From positions 1-64,000 of the forward strand of contig JASANE010012710.1 in the NCBI GenBank assembly GCA_030248225.1: 64,000 nt of DNA. The letters are read 5' to 3'. The DNA is from Trileptium ribeirensis. Lineage: Eukaryota > Nematoda > Enoplea > Enoplida > Thoracostomopsidae. Of the stretch, positions 30,511 through 43,079 are shown in pieces (within the stretch, counting starts at the first letter, position 1; the number at the start of each line of letters is the position of its first letter). Under the pieces are notes generated by a model. It was given only the letters and a program-made list of their open reading frames with translations. It searched no databases and was not told where the DNA came from. Both the position numbers and the translations under genes were made by a program.

Positions 30511-30925
30511 TGTTTGACAAAAATCTTATTGGGAAGGAGGATACTGTAGAATGTATGTTTAATTGGCTGTGTTAAATAGGTTTGTTGGTGAAAAGCACTA
30601 TCGCACGTTCCAAATAACAATAAAATACGAAAAACCTAGTTAACACGCTTTCGGGGCTAACTTTAATATGGCTGCGCCAACAGCTTCTGAAAGTTATTTC
30701 ATCAACAAATCATATACAAATAAATCATTGTATCTAAAAACAGCAAAGTTCAGGTTTATACCTTAACTAAAAAGAATCGACAACGGTGCGAACATCCTAA
30801 CCTAATGGTACATTCATCTGCGAATAAATAATATGGTACTACATCAAAAATTATTAAAAAACCATTAGCCGTTACCTTCATTTCCAAAATCAAACAGCAA
30901 ACAAACTTAAAATACGCAAACTTAC
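30511..30925. other. Intron sequence, nothing recognised
   Basis: AT-rich, no frame, between the tandem repeat and the SMG1 exon. Confidence 0.5.
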
Positions 30926-31102
30926 AGAATCAGGACTCGACGAACCGCTAATGTGAAGAAAATCAAAATAAGCTTTCACTGCAACTTCGAAAAGACGATA
31001 TGTCTCGTTGTTAACACGGGACCAAATATTTATAAGCTCGGATTCCACGGGGCAGTCCGGAATTGCAGCATGTATTATCTGCATGAGCTGCGCTTGCGAA
31101 GT
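30926..31102 (-). CDS. SMG1: SMG1 exon (helical FAT-region segment)
   Basis: A 177-bp exon of 59 codons, phase 0 to 0. The acceptor is TATTTTAAG at 31103 and the donor is GTAAGT starting at 30925. The peptide contains QLMQIIHAAIPDCP and LFEVAVKAYFDFL, which I match from memory to the SMG1 segment with the IWRQLISSCPW and SAYFTFLK pattern. SMG1 is the kinase that phosphorylates UPF1 in nonsense-mediated decay. It lies downstream of the exon at 57364-58344 on the same strand, in the same order as in the protein. Intervening exons were not found with confidence. Confidence 0.6.
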
Positions 31103-33606
31103 CTTAAAATATTTCATACATCAAAAATAAATAGCAGTTACTCGCTTCAAAATATTAGTTACTCGCAGGCGACTGTATACGAGTTCACTCAATACTGCAA
31201 CATCTTTGCCAGAACAGATAAAATTCCTAGGTGTAGAGAAACGCGCAACTATGTGTATAATATTATAGTTTGATTTTTTTTCTGAAATTAATTCGAAACG
31301 AAAACACCTTTTCCAAATATTGTAAAAAAAATGATGAAAATCCTACCCAATCGAAAACATTCATACTAATGACTTTTACATGCTTTTCATCCAAGCAACT
31401 ACTGTAAAAAACTTTGGATAAAATTTAAAACTGAGGCCCACATTAATATAGAATACTTTCTCAGTAAATAATGTATTATGAAACGGGATACATGTCTATG
31501 TTAAATATTATATTACCACACAGTAGATTCGAGCGAAGTTATCACAAACGTATACATTAAGCGTATCGGTCGCCGTTTTGTGAGCTGGCGGGACACCCGG
31601 TTTAGGTAAAAAACGAAAAACAAAATCAAATACACAAAATGGGCAGGGCATCAACAGTTGTCAGTTATATAGTTTTTCGGTACGCTGGATAGGAAGATTG
31701 GGTTTTACAGTCCAACTTGACTATATTGTATATGTTCATGCGGTTTCAACCGTATTACCGCCGACGAACACGATTTCCAAAATGTAGCGGGTTTTCATTG
31801 GTTATGTATTGCATGCAGGACATCAAGAATAGTCTACTGGGCTCTCCAAAATGGGGATGGGGCGGGGAGCCTGACATTTTTCGGTACCCCCTGGTTCAGA
31901 ACATGCGCCCCCCGATTCATGCCCCTTGGCAAAATTTTCGGCTCCCCGGGTTCACCGCCTCTTAATATTTTTTACAATCGGTCCAAAGTACATAAAACTA
32001 TATCAAAATTTGCACTAAAATTCTGCACTCAAGGAAAAAATTTCGCAAATTTTGTAAAAAAATTTGCTTCAAAATCGCTTTTTCTTTCCATCAAAAGCGT
32101 TTTGACAGTGTTTCTGACACGATTTATAACCGTTTTTCACTTTGCAAAGTGCCCCCTGGCAAAATAGGGCGCCCCCCCGGTTCGGAACAAGAGGGGCCCT
32201 GGCTCATGCCCCCAGCAAAATTTTCAGCGAATGGAGCGCCCTGTTATTATAGGCCATATAAAATATGACATGTAATTACATATTAATATATAATATTATA
32301 AATATAATTATATATATAATATATATTATACTATAATTATATATTACTGAAATAGAGCAAGCAGAGTTTCCATAGAGTGCGCTAAGGAAATCAGAAAATT
32401 TTTTGTGTGTCGCTGTCAGTAACAACTCATTTTCGGATGGACAGATTTCGACAAATTTTTTCCATAGTAAAAGATGATGAACACGAACAGCTCCGCCCCA
32501 TGTTTTGGGTTACAAAGGCAAAAACATGTTTTAAGGGTTGTTTCCCGCAGCTGCAAGTTACCTGTGTTTTGCAACCCATATCTCGCGACACAGGCTCCGC
32601 ATCGAAAATGAAGACCACCAGACAGAATCAAATGATTGGTTTAAGACAAGTTCGCTGACCACGATTTTTCTGTGGCATCACTCTCTGGGCCACAGTGGGC
32701 CGGAATAGGGTTCGTCGACCTTTTGTTAAAAATAACGATTTTTCAAATGTCGGCATGCTATTGTGTGTTTTTACCTTTCAAAGAGTGCCTAGTAGGTTAT
32801 CAAGCACGCTGAATACGATGGTTTTGCTTTCGAAAGTGTAGTTTGAGTATATTACACCTTTTCTTCAGGTTTCAAACGTCTTATTATCGACGAATCTTAA
32901 TTAAAAAAGTAGTGTGTATTATTTGTTTGTATATGTATTGCGTGAAGGGAATCAAGAATATTCTATATAGGTTTTTCTGAACACTGAATACATTGATTTG
33001 GTTATCTATAGTCCAGCCTGCATATTTCATGCCTTTTCCATGGGTTTAGGGCCAACGAACCCGAGTTCTAGAATATAGTCTGTCCTCATTAATTTGGTTA
33101 ATAATTATAATAAAAATAAATATAAACGCTAAATCTAAGCTTGTACTAAATCTTAGGTTGTTTAATAAATTAATTAATTAGCATTAAAACACATACACGT
33201 ATAGTTTTACCTGTGGGTTTCCAAATAAAAATGCTTCTGTGAGCAAAATTAGAAAACGATAACTGAATTCTGAACATCGCCTCAAAGTAGTGAACAATTT
33301 CTACTAAACGGTCGAACCCATGGCCTGCAACGGTTTTAATGAATACTATTATCGCAATAACCACCTGAATGAAAGCTCGTAGACGCGAGCAGCTGTAATT
33401 CTTAACGAGAATGTGTTATCGTTACATTGTTATGTTGTGTTCACCACCATAGTTTTTGATTATCTTATTTCAATAGGATTGTTTCTATTTGAGTACAATA
33501 CATCAGGTCGCTGCCCAGCTGTGTTAAGCATCTGACAATGTACTTCGATAGTTACGGGGGCTACAACCGGAATATTAACACTGTCGCAATGCTACTTAAC
33601 TAAGTT
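31103..33606. other. Repeat-rich intron
   Basis: No convincing gene. Two degenerate copies of a dispersed repeat lie at about 31660-31830 and 32750-33080 (shared phrases include GTATTGCGTG..GGAATCAAGAAT and CTGAATAC.ATGGTTT). Two G/C-rich direct repeats with CCCTTGGCAAAATTTTC or CCCAGCAAAATTTTC lie at 31840-31960 and 32145-32230. A TA-rich palindromic stretch lies at 32270-32350. Confidence 0.55.
32270..32350. repeat. TA-rich low-complexity stretch
   Basis: Almost pure A/T with ATATATAATATATAT runs that can fold back. Confidence 0.8.
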
Positions 33607-34240
33607 CAGAGAAGCCAAAACCTAGATATTATTGACCATAAATTTATCGAGACTGGTCATTCCATGATGGAAGTGGATTCAATGCACGCTATAATAGAAA
33701 GGGCAAAAAACATCAACGCGTCATTTATACAGATGCGTGGGAAACCAGTAATAATTTCTGCGCGGCGGGACAAACCATACAATATTACAATCCTTAGATC
33801 ACACCAATATGTATGACTTAAAACGCGTTCGCGAAAGCTACTGTAATGAATAGGAAAAGGGCATTATCTGGTGCTGAATTAAAGATGATGGCTACAAAAT
33901 GGTTTCGCTACAGAAAATCGCATCCCAATTCTGTTTTCTTCAAAACAAACTATAGCGACAGCGGTTTTCAACAGTTAGTGCTATCATCAATCTGTTGTTT
34001 CTACTCGTCGGAAAAGTGGTGATGTAGGTGACTACAAACGCGCCTACGACCAGAAGATTCCGATATGGGCAAATAAGTACAGAGATTAATTTCACTAATT
34101 CAAGGAGGAATTATACCCAACCATGCGGCATTGCAAACTACTACCGATCACTGCCTCATATTGAGAAAACCGACCGTTTTCCCATCCCTTCGTTCGACGA
34201 GGTACGGGAAATCGACGATGAATCGGCATGATTGCAATAA
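33607..34240 (+). pseudogene. Decayed transposase-like gene fragment
   Basis: A plus-strand reading with several frameshifts. A phrase of the form ETGHSMMEVDSMHAIIE is followed by a DAWET-type segment, then by KSHPNSVFFKTNYSD and an L.LI..G.IP-like end. This order is typical of a family of TE-derived proteins common in aphids and Hydra, whose transposase class I cannot name with certainty. No single frame is intact. Confidence 0.45.
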
Positions 34241-34889
34241 TCACTCCAACAACTATTTAATTTGAGATTTCGCCTGAACAATTCAAACATTTCACGCCAA
34301 CAATAATTATATTTCGGTAGCCGGAATGTTTGTAATCTTCAACGATATGTGTAATGTGCAGTTTTTGGTTGCGAATTTGTCGAGAGTGACACATAATTCA
34401 ACAAATTATCGTTTTTAAAAACGTTTTTATAAGATAAACAGTAGGAGACAAATTCGGCGTTTGCTTAATCGATCGCGCGTGTTGCTTAAGGACATAAGGT
34501 AATTGTGTGCTAGGTGTTACGTGCTTCCAGTATGATGCACAAAATACTTAAGTCCATTAGATCAATATTTCTAAAGCACACTTAGGGTGACAGCAAGTTA
34601 TGGTGTTGTTACTTCAGTGTAATCCTCAAAGAAAGCTACTAAATGAATATGAGCGCAGAAGTTTTATTTTTCAGTAAACAAGAAAAAAACTCAATATCTC
34701 CAAAAGTTAAAAATGGGCATAAGCATATTGCGCTCGAAGGTATCGATATTGTGTAGTGGGTATAAAAAATTGTCTATATAGGTTTTGCGACAGGCTGAAT
34801 ATGATGGTTTAGTTATCTAGAGTCCAGCACGAGTATCTCATACCTTTTCGGATATTTTCAATGATTTTATCGTTATTGAGTCCCATTGC
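34241..34889. other. Intron with one copy of the dispersed repeat
   Basis: A copy of the CTGAATA.GATGGTTT..TTATCTAGAGTCCAGC repeat lies at about 34735-34880. The remainder is unremarkable. Confidence 0.55.
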
Positions 34890-37300
34890 CGAACTTTCGT
34901 GGGAACGGGCACGTCTGCCGAGGGCCCGAAAAAGCTGACGTGGCACGATTTATGGAGTTTTTAATATCGGTGTCGCAAGCCCCTGATCACGTAACAGAAT
35001 TGTTCAACGGGTTCCACCATGGAACCGTTCAGTACGATGTCTTGATGTCTCTCGATGCAACAGGTCATTATCTTGATCTTATGCGAGCTGATGACCAGAG
35101 CAATGCGCTTTGTGGCTGTGTCGACTCGATTGAGCACAACTTATAGTTCGCTGTCTAAAGACGCGGCTATGGTTATGTCGTCGGCATAAGCGGCATCTAT
35201 TAACTTCATGCCATTTGCGTCGAAAATAACACCTTCGTCGTTAGCCATGCCGGTCTCCATCATCCAAGTAATTGCGTAGTTGAAAAGGATGTGGGACAAG
35301 ATTGACCCTCATTTCACTACAGACTTGGCCTCCAAGCGTTGAGATAATGTATCGTTTATTCGCACACGGCAGTAAGATGGTTCACACAGTCACTTGATAA
35401 CGGATACCATCTTGGCCGGCACCCCGTCCGCCTCCAAGATCTTATAGAGCGATTCTCTGTGAACTGAGTCGAATGCGGCTTTGAAACCAAAGAAGGCCAC
35501 GTCTGCGATATTAATGAAGATTCTCGAGCATGATCGTCATGCTCAATATTTGATTGATTGTGCTGCGACCAGACCCGCACTGTTGCTCACGTTCGAATCG
35601 CTCCCGATGAACCTTGAATCTACTGCAGGTTACTGCTTGCAGCACCTTGAAAGCAATATTCAACAGCGATATACCTCGATATTTGCAGCAGATGGACTTG
35701 TCACCCTTGAGATCTTATAGCATTTAGGCAGAATCCAGTGCTCTCCAGGTGATTTCCCGTTGCGAATATCTTTGACCGCTTTGAGGACTTCGTCACACGT
35801 TGGTGACGAAATATTTATCGCGAATTCGTAAAAAACCTTCAAGGTCGTCATCCCATAACAGTTCTTCTGGCGAATCTTTGTTCAACAGTTCATCGAAATG
35901 CTCTCTCCACCAATTAAATTGCGCGGCTTCGCAGATCACACTGTTACCCGTGCTGTCGCGTATCATACCACGCGTGGGATTCTGCGGCTGTGCGCCTAGT
36001 CTGATGAGCTGGTAGAAACTGCGGTGGTCATGTATCCTAGCTGCTTGGTTCATCACGTTCGCTAGTGTCTTGAGCTTCTCATCCTTAGACTCTTTGATGC
36101 TGTGGTGCAAGCTGGACCTAAGAAATCTTCGAGTTTCCTTTGCTGCACAACTAAGCAGCTATGCTTTCTCTACTGTAAGTGCATCTAGCCATTGAACCCA
36201 TTGCTTCGGTGCAACTTCCCGCAGCACTGCATTAGTGTATTCTGCAACACAAGAACACGTTAAAATTTGAGAGTCCTCTAATCCTGCTAGGACGGCGAAG
36301 CGATTGGACAGTGAGGTGCAGAACTTTTCTGCGAGGCTATTGTCCCTTAGACAGCTGGCGACGGTTGGAAGACCTTTGCGCTTGAAATTGTTATCGTCTA
36401 GCTTTAGGTGTATCTGCAGCAGTATCATGCCAATGTCTCTTGGAAGCAGGTTCCTCCAGACGGTCCTCCAGTCTGTTACAGCAGACTTCCATCTTTTTCG
36501 AAGGACAAGATCAAGCTAAAAAACGCACGGTGGGGGATCGCCGTGTGTGCTGTTGCTTTGCAGGATGTTTGAAATTGGTGTTGGCGAAAAACAAGTCGTA
36601 GAATTCCGCGATGGTGATCAGTCTGGTTCCATTGTCGGTTCAAGACCGAGGCCCTAGGACATTGATTTCGCACGGTCCCATTTGCGCATTGAAATCACCA
36701 CACACTAAGAGGATGACTCTTGCGGGGATGGAGGCTATTAGATGATTGAGCCCTTCCGCGAGGTCGTGCTTGTGTCTGCAACAACAGTAATCTGTGGGAG
36801 CATAGACCACTGCAATAGTTAGGTTGCATGGTTTGAACGAATTCTCGCGTATGCTAGTCATGAACTGAACGGATTCCAGCGCGTCAGGGCATCTAGTCTG
36901 TCCTTCCTGATGGCAAAACCCACTCCCTGTTGGCCCCCTTTTTCGTGTCCCAAGGACAGAGGGTGGTATTCAGTGCCGGGAGTGCTGATTTCCTTGAATG
37001 CTCATGCCGTCTCCTTGAATTCGCGGCTATCTCGATATTACGTGCAGTAAGTGATCGACAATGAAGTTCATTGTAGCCTGGCTTCAACAAAGTTCGAACG
37101 TTCCACATGGCAATGCGGCTCGGCTCCTTGCATGGGTTGATGCGGTTAGTTGCCGTGTGCCCATTTTTCACGTCGCCGACGGCAGGGCAGCGACGCGCAT
37201 CTTTTACCCAGAACGCGGTAGCAGAGTCTAGATTTGATTTATGGTCTTTCATTGAGGTTTTCGGAACTTGGACGTGGATTTCCGAACCCACAACCACTTG
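34890..37300 (-). pseudogene. Decayed non-LTR retrotransposon (APE endonuclease plus RT)
   Basis: Minus-strand pieces follow the normal order. An endonuclease start with MWNVRTLLKPG lies near 37170-37100. An endonuclease core with VVYAPTD and CGDFNAQMG lies near 36800-36670. A linker comes next. An RT N-terminal region with VLKAVKDIRNGKSPGEHW lies near 35790-35740, an AAFDSV motif near 35490 and an AYADDI motif near 35190. Many stops and shifts divide it. RTE-like or a related APE clade is likely; the clade is not settled. It sits in an SMG1 intron in the same orientation. Confidence 0.8.
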
Positions 37301-40300
37301 TAAGCTGTGGCACTAACGTTTGGGAACCCATTCCCTTAGACTACATGGCAGCAGTTAACTTTTTAACGTGGTTTGTCACCCACTATCCACCACTAACGCA
37401 GGTGAGGTCCGACTTTTTATCATGGTTTGTCGCTCACTAGCTCGAATACCTGTTATAAACCCAGCGTTTGGCTTATGCTAATCACTTGTCATCGAGGCAT
37501 TTCCATGGCATTTTGTAGGGAGTAGAGCTGAGCATCTCTAAGCCCAACAAGACCTCACAGTGATGACCATGACACCTGTTCTAGCCGATGTTCGCAAACT
37601 TCCCACGCACGTAATATATAATCAAACAAATGAAAACAGACATTTTGGAAATGGTGTTATCGACTGTCAAACACTTGAAACTCATGAAAGAAAAGGCATG
37701 ATATATCAAGTTGGACTCTACATAACAAAACAATCGTATTCAACGAGCTTGACAACCTAATAACCCCTTCTTATAAAATATAAACACGCAATAACATGCC
37801 GAAATTCGAGAAATCGATATTTTTACAAAAGATCAACATCATATTCGGGCCCACAACACTACAAGAAGTGGTTCCGCAAATGATATCCAGCAACCTGTAT
37901 ATCTCGACAAGCTGATTCTGCATAGTGGTATCCGTTTTTGGAGTCTGTGTCGCAAGATTATACTAGTATGACCAGAATTCCCAAAACACTCTTAACTTGT
38001 GTTTTGCCATTTTGGCTCGAAAGATCGGGTCGGAGATGTTAGCGTTCAACATCGTCATTACTATTGCTATCGAAAAAACAATCTAAATCCATCCACGAGA
38101 AAATGTTTAAGAATGACAGCGATAGATATAAAAGAATTTTGACGATTTTTCGCTATAGCACTATTCATCCTGTTACTGCGAACTGAAAAGTAATAGAATC
38201 CAAATCTTTAAGGAAGCATTGTAACAAAAAACGAGCTAAATACAACCCGTTCCAAAATAACGTGACGCCGTCAATACATTCGTAGTCAGCGAAAAGTATA
38301 GAATGTTTGTAATACTGGCTGATAAGAACTAAAATAAATGCTCACGTGTGGCTCCATTGTGCGAACAGCTTCAACAATGCAACATTTGGAGTTTTCAGAT
38401 ATATCTGGCGGCATAGCCGCTGTCAAAGCAAGAACGTCATTTTCACTCAGTACCAATTTACCAATGCTGAAATGAAAAACAAAATATTGTCAAAATCATT
38501 TGATATAATGTATAATGATAATGAAAATTCGAAAATATATGAATTACCTCATATAGCTAAGTTCATAAAAAAATAAGGCGGACCTCGTGCATACTTGTTC
38601 TGCACGAGGTGACTAAACTCCTTAAAATTTCTCAAGGTAACAGGCAGAAACAAGAGCATGCTAAAGCAAAGTTTACCTGTCCCCATGGAACATCCTATTT
38701 TGTCTAACAATAATATGTATACGGAATTTTGGTTTATTGAAAGGCAGCTCAAAGCAACGAATCAGATAGTCCCAACTGTAACTGTAGAGTTGCAACGAAC
38801 GAAGGTGCGCATAGTAAATATTACGGTTGTTCTTTTGTCAAAATTAATAACTGAATCGTGCCAAAATTGACGCTTAGATATCGAATATCGGTCATTGAAG
38901 CGAACACGAATATGGATATACAAACACAACTTGCGTACGCGTACACGTAAGATAGTGAACCGACTTGATAAAAGCACAACCCCTGTAGTACTAACTAGAC
39001 TCATTCATAATAGTATTGCGTATACCAATAGCTTAACGAATACCAGTTTCTCTATTTAGCCAAGGTGAGACCAAGTTCAGAGCTGACGTCGCGTGATTTC
39101 GCTAGGTGGCACAAAATGGGGACAACCTGATTCTCAGGGGTTTCTTCTATATAGAACGATTTCTGAAATTCGTTTTTTCGTATAAAACAGTAAAATATTT
39201 AATAAACCCGCTAATAAATGCTGCTAAAACATCTCTGATTCAGATGGAAAGTAAGTGTTGATCTAATTTTTTAGGCAATTCAGTAGAATTTTCTACATGT
39301 ATATATACATAAGAAAAAACCTGCAGTGCATGTGTCGCGGTGATAATGTACTCATGAATTCTATCTAAACATGGTCTATCGTTTTTTTAACAAACTGGTC
39401 CTATTTTAGTCGGTTTAATTCAATGCTTCATAAATTAATTCATATTTCCGCTATAATATTGTTAAACAAACTGTTGTCGGAGTAGGGCCGTTTCGTTAGA
39501 ATTGCACTCGCTAACCACAGAGCTAAGACGACGCTGTTGCTGGGATCCTTAATGCTCCTCATAATACGGGATTATAGCAATACGCAGTCAAACGTACGCT
39601 ACGCAACAACTAAGCTAATAGATTTAATTTCATTGTATTAAGTTGCACCACAGCAACTACATGCGTTAAAGGTTTTAAATATTCTGTGCTTTGTTTTAAG
39701 GTATCTTACGTACCAAGAAATGTTTTAAAATCAGCTGCGAGATATTTTAAGGAATGTCTTATAGTTTGAACAAAAAAGTTTTGCCTTAATTCAGAGATTT
39801 GATACGATTTTAAAATGGGACCCTAAATCCAATTAACCAACTTCAGATGCCACATTCAACTTCCACTTTTCTATCCTAAATTACTTATTTAGTCCCGGTT
39901 GTTTGGACTTAACTTGCAAGCTGCCAGCTTCGCCAATCCGGTTTTTCTATTTTCAATTTGGGTTCTAGCAATTCCCTGACATAAAACCCAAATCCCAAAA
40001 TACCAAAAAATATCCGAAATTTTAACTTTATTCTGAATTAGCGCTAACTATGACATGGTGTTCAGTTCACTATAAATTAAATACTGCTTACTAATGTAGG
40101 CTTCAGTGTAAGTTAAACAGCAAACAATGTTGCAAAAGCACTTAATCAAAAGCATTTGTCTATGGCTCAAATAGTTAATACATGATAAGATAGTGAATGG
40201 CGACATCTAGTATACAGTTTTTTAAGTTTAAATAAGTTTGAGATTTTAGGATATGGTTGTCCATATCCGAATAATCCTATATATTCCACAATTTTACACG
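37301..40300. other. Intron, no recognised feature
   Basis: AT-rich. The only notable structure is a 9-bp stem hairpin (CCTCGTGCA / TGCACGAGG) at about 38583-38608. No gene, RNA or repeat was recognised. Confidence 0.45.
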
Positions 40301-40310
40301 GATATCTGAA

Positions 40311-43060
40311 TTGAATATAGTAAACTATATCCCTGCCCATCACTATTCAAGACATGGTGAAAACGGCATATTTGTCCCGTCAACGTGTGAATCGGCTTTG
40401 CCAATCATTCTACTAAATAAAAAAGGAACATGGCGCTTGTGTATAGATTATCGTAAAATCAAGGCTGTAACGCGCAATAATTATCGTATTAAATACGCAT
40501 AGATGATGTTATGTGACCGTAAAAATGACGAGTATTTTGCACACATGATTTGCAAAGTGGATATCATCACATTCAAACGCATCCGAACATCCAACGACGT
40601 GTTCACGACGTTCGATGGACTATAATCACAAAGTTTTCGTTCGAATTTGAAATACCGCGGCAACGTTTAAACACTCAATGGAGCCTGTTCTAGCAGACCT
40701 GGGCTAGAAAAATGTTTGGAGTACATGCATATCTTGGCGATATGATCGACGCCGGGTCAGCTACTTCAACGACTACGCGTGGTGTTTTAATGACTTAGTA
40801 GATTGGTAAACCTCAAGTTGAATATGAAAAAAAACTTAATTTTGGTCGAACTAGCGTTCCATTCTTGAGTTATGTTCTATCTGCAGACAGCTTATTTACC
40901 AGAATGTCAAAAAGGGAACAAAATAATTACTTGGTCTACTCCAAAAGGTGTAAAAGAAGTGCTAGGTTTCATTTGCTTCGCCTCGCGATACCGGTCTTAT
41001 GTATGGCCATTTGCAAAGATTGCAACTCGACTACATACACCATACCAGAAATTGAGCAATTTCAAGTGGACGGATAAAAGGTTAGTCAGTTTTCGATGAG
41101 TTAAAGAAATTTCGCACAGTTAATCATAATACAGACAGAGACTAGTGATCGTGCTATTGGAGCGATACTAAGCCCGCTGGATGATAAGGGTAAGGAACAC
41201 AGAATATCCTATGCCAGCAGAGCACTCACGAAAACAGAATGAAGATATCATATTGTATGGGGTAGACACTAGCGGTGATAGGAGCAATTCGGCATTTCCG
41301 ATCATATTATTATGGTCTACCTTTAAAGATGATTACGGGTCACGAGCCATTCACGTGATTATTTACGGCGAAAGACCACACGGACCGATGAGTCTTTTGC
41401 TTCAGGAATATATGGTCTTTATACACAAATCGGGCCGACAATATAACAACGCAGATGCATTACCACGGCGTCCAGAGCATGCAGAAATTGTTGCTGAATT
41501 GTTGCAGTACCTACAGTCCAATCTGTACAGAACTAAACAACATAACAAAATTTGCGCGATTTCCCATAACACTGACAACCAGACAAGGAATCCATTGAAT
41601 ATTAACAGTGACAATATCGATCAATTGCGAGAATATCAGGAACGGGGTGCAGAAGTGGCCGAAATACTCGTGAAAAGATCCACGAGTGATCATACATTGG
41701 ACCAGCCGGGATTCGAACCCGGATCTCTAGCTTGCAAGACTAGCGCGCTACCATTACACCACGGGCCCCGATCACAACGTGTTCAGCTACGCTATATATG
41801 CTAGCGTAGTGAGATGCTACATAACTCCCCTGCGGAGTCGCGGAGCGAGCGTGCGTTGAGAGCTCTAGCTGTGTGAAGAAACTCCGTGCAGGGGATCACG
41901 TCGGGTTCACCATTGTAAAAACAAATCGAAAAAAGGAAGAAAACCTAGGCAAGCCAACTAAGCGTGAGAACAACTGCAGGCGAAACAAACTTGTTTATTG
42001 AACACAAATCAAATGATGAAAAGTTAAGTGAAGTCAATAAACGAATAAAACAGTAGTTCAACTAGATAATCATCAGTATATAGTCTCGGTTCTTCTTCTT
42101 GAACCTTCCGCGTCGCTCACTGGATCGTGCATGTGACATCCACGTCCACGTGGCGCTTTGTGATTCGTCCACATGCCGCTCATGTGATACAGACATGAGA
42201 GTCCAACACGTGTCGTTAAAGTGACACGTTACACCCGCTTCAAACCGGTGAAAACGAAGCATCATGATACATTAGTACTAGATTACTGCGTCGGAAGAGT
42301 GAAATTGTTGGTAGCAGACAATGGTGTTCCCTTAAGCAATCGAGAACAAGATTTAAACGAATGCCATGATCACATGTATGGTAGCCACCTCGGAGTCCGC
42401 AAAACATTCAGTATGGAAGCGTAACTATACTAATGACCGACTATGTATCGCGACGCAAAAACCTGGTGTGCCGCCTACACAGCCTGTGCAACGAGAAAAA
42501 CTTCCAGTTATATAACCCGTGCTTTTTAATCCATTTAGGTTGTAACTCCATGGTATCAAGTGCGTGCAATATACCTGTTCTTAAGCAAGTCATATGTAAG
42601 TTTGGAGTGCCGAACGTACTGTTGTCGGAAAGAGGACGAAATTTTATGTCGGGATTGATGGAAGATACGTACCATTTTCTAGGAATTCGTAAATTAGCGA
42701 CAATGTCCTATCACCCTCAGTGAGACGGGATGGTCGATCAAATTAGCATTTACCATGGTAAATGGTAAGCTGTCGCGTAGTCCCAATCAAGATAACTGGA
42801 ACACCATTTTGTCATGCGTATGTTTCGCATATCGAAGTAGCATAGATGAATCCGCAAAAGAATCGCCGTTCTTATTTAATTTCGGAACGTGTTCCAGCGT
42901 TACCGATTTATGTGCTTCCTGGACCAGTTACCGCATGAAACAATATAGATGACTATCAGCATTAATTATTAGACAATCTGAGAAAAACGTGGGATTTGAT
43001 GGCACGAAATGTGGTACCACAACACGCATAAACGAAATAATATAAGCGTTGCCAAAACGT
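40311..43060 (+). pseudogene. Decayed Ty3/gypsy pol
   Basis: Plus-strand fragments in pol order. RT has a WRLCIDYRKI motif near 40435-40465. RT/RNase H pieces follow at 40870-41500, including a VDTSGD phrase and a GRQYNNADALPRRP RNase H end near 41430-41470. Integrase pieces run from about 42300, with a GSHLGVRKT zinc-finger part, KFGVPNVLLSERGRNFMS near 42600 and a terminal YHPQ stop. It belongs to a different gypsy lineage from the element at 5.7-27.3 kb. An insert of about 550 bp containing a tRNA gene (41690-42240) splits RNase H from integrase. Confidence 0.8.
41698..41768 (-). tRNA. tRNA-Ala (TGC)
   Basis: Cloverleaf: acceptor 41768-41762 / 41705-41699 with one mismatch, D-arm GTGT..GCGC, anticodon stem CTAGT/GCTAG around loop CTTGCAA, 4-nt variable loop, T-arm CCGGG TTCGAAT CCCGG. 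The anticodon TGC gives alanine, and position 3.70 is G.T, the alanine identity pair. Discriminator is A, no CCA encoded. There is no T-run just downstream, so it may be a tRNA-derived insertion rather than an active gene. Confidence 0.8.
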
Positions 43061-43079
43061 TCCATTCCATAAGATGACA

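Noticed and set aside
33211..33324. Possible 38-codon exon with GTTGCAG acceptor and CACAG/GTAAAA donor on the minus strand
   Set aside because: Phase 1 at both ends does not join the phase-0 exon at 31102, and the peptide does not resemble SMG1. Kept only as a chance candidate.
41698..41768. tRNA-Ala as the primer for the main element
   Set aside because: Its 3' end does not complement the TGGAGATCCGACCCGGAT site.
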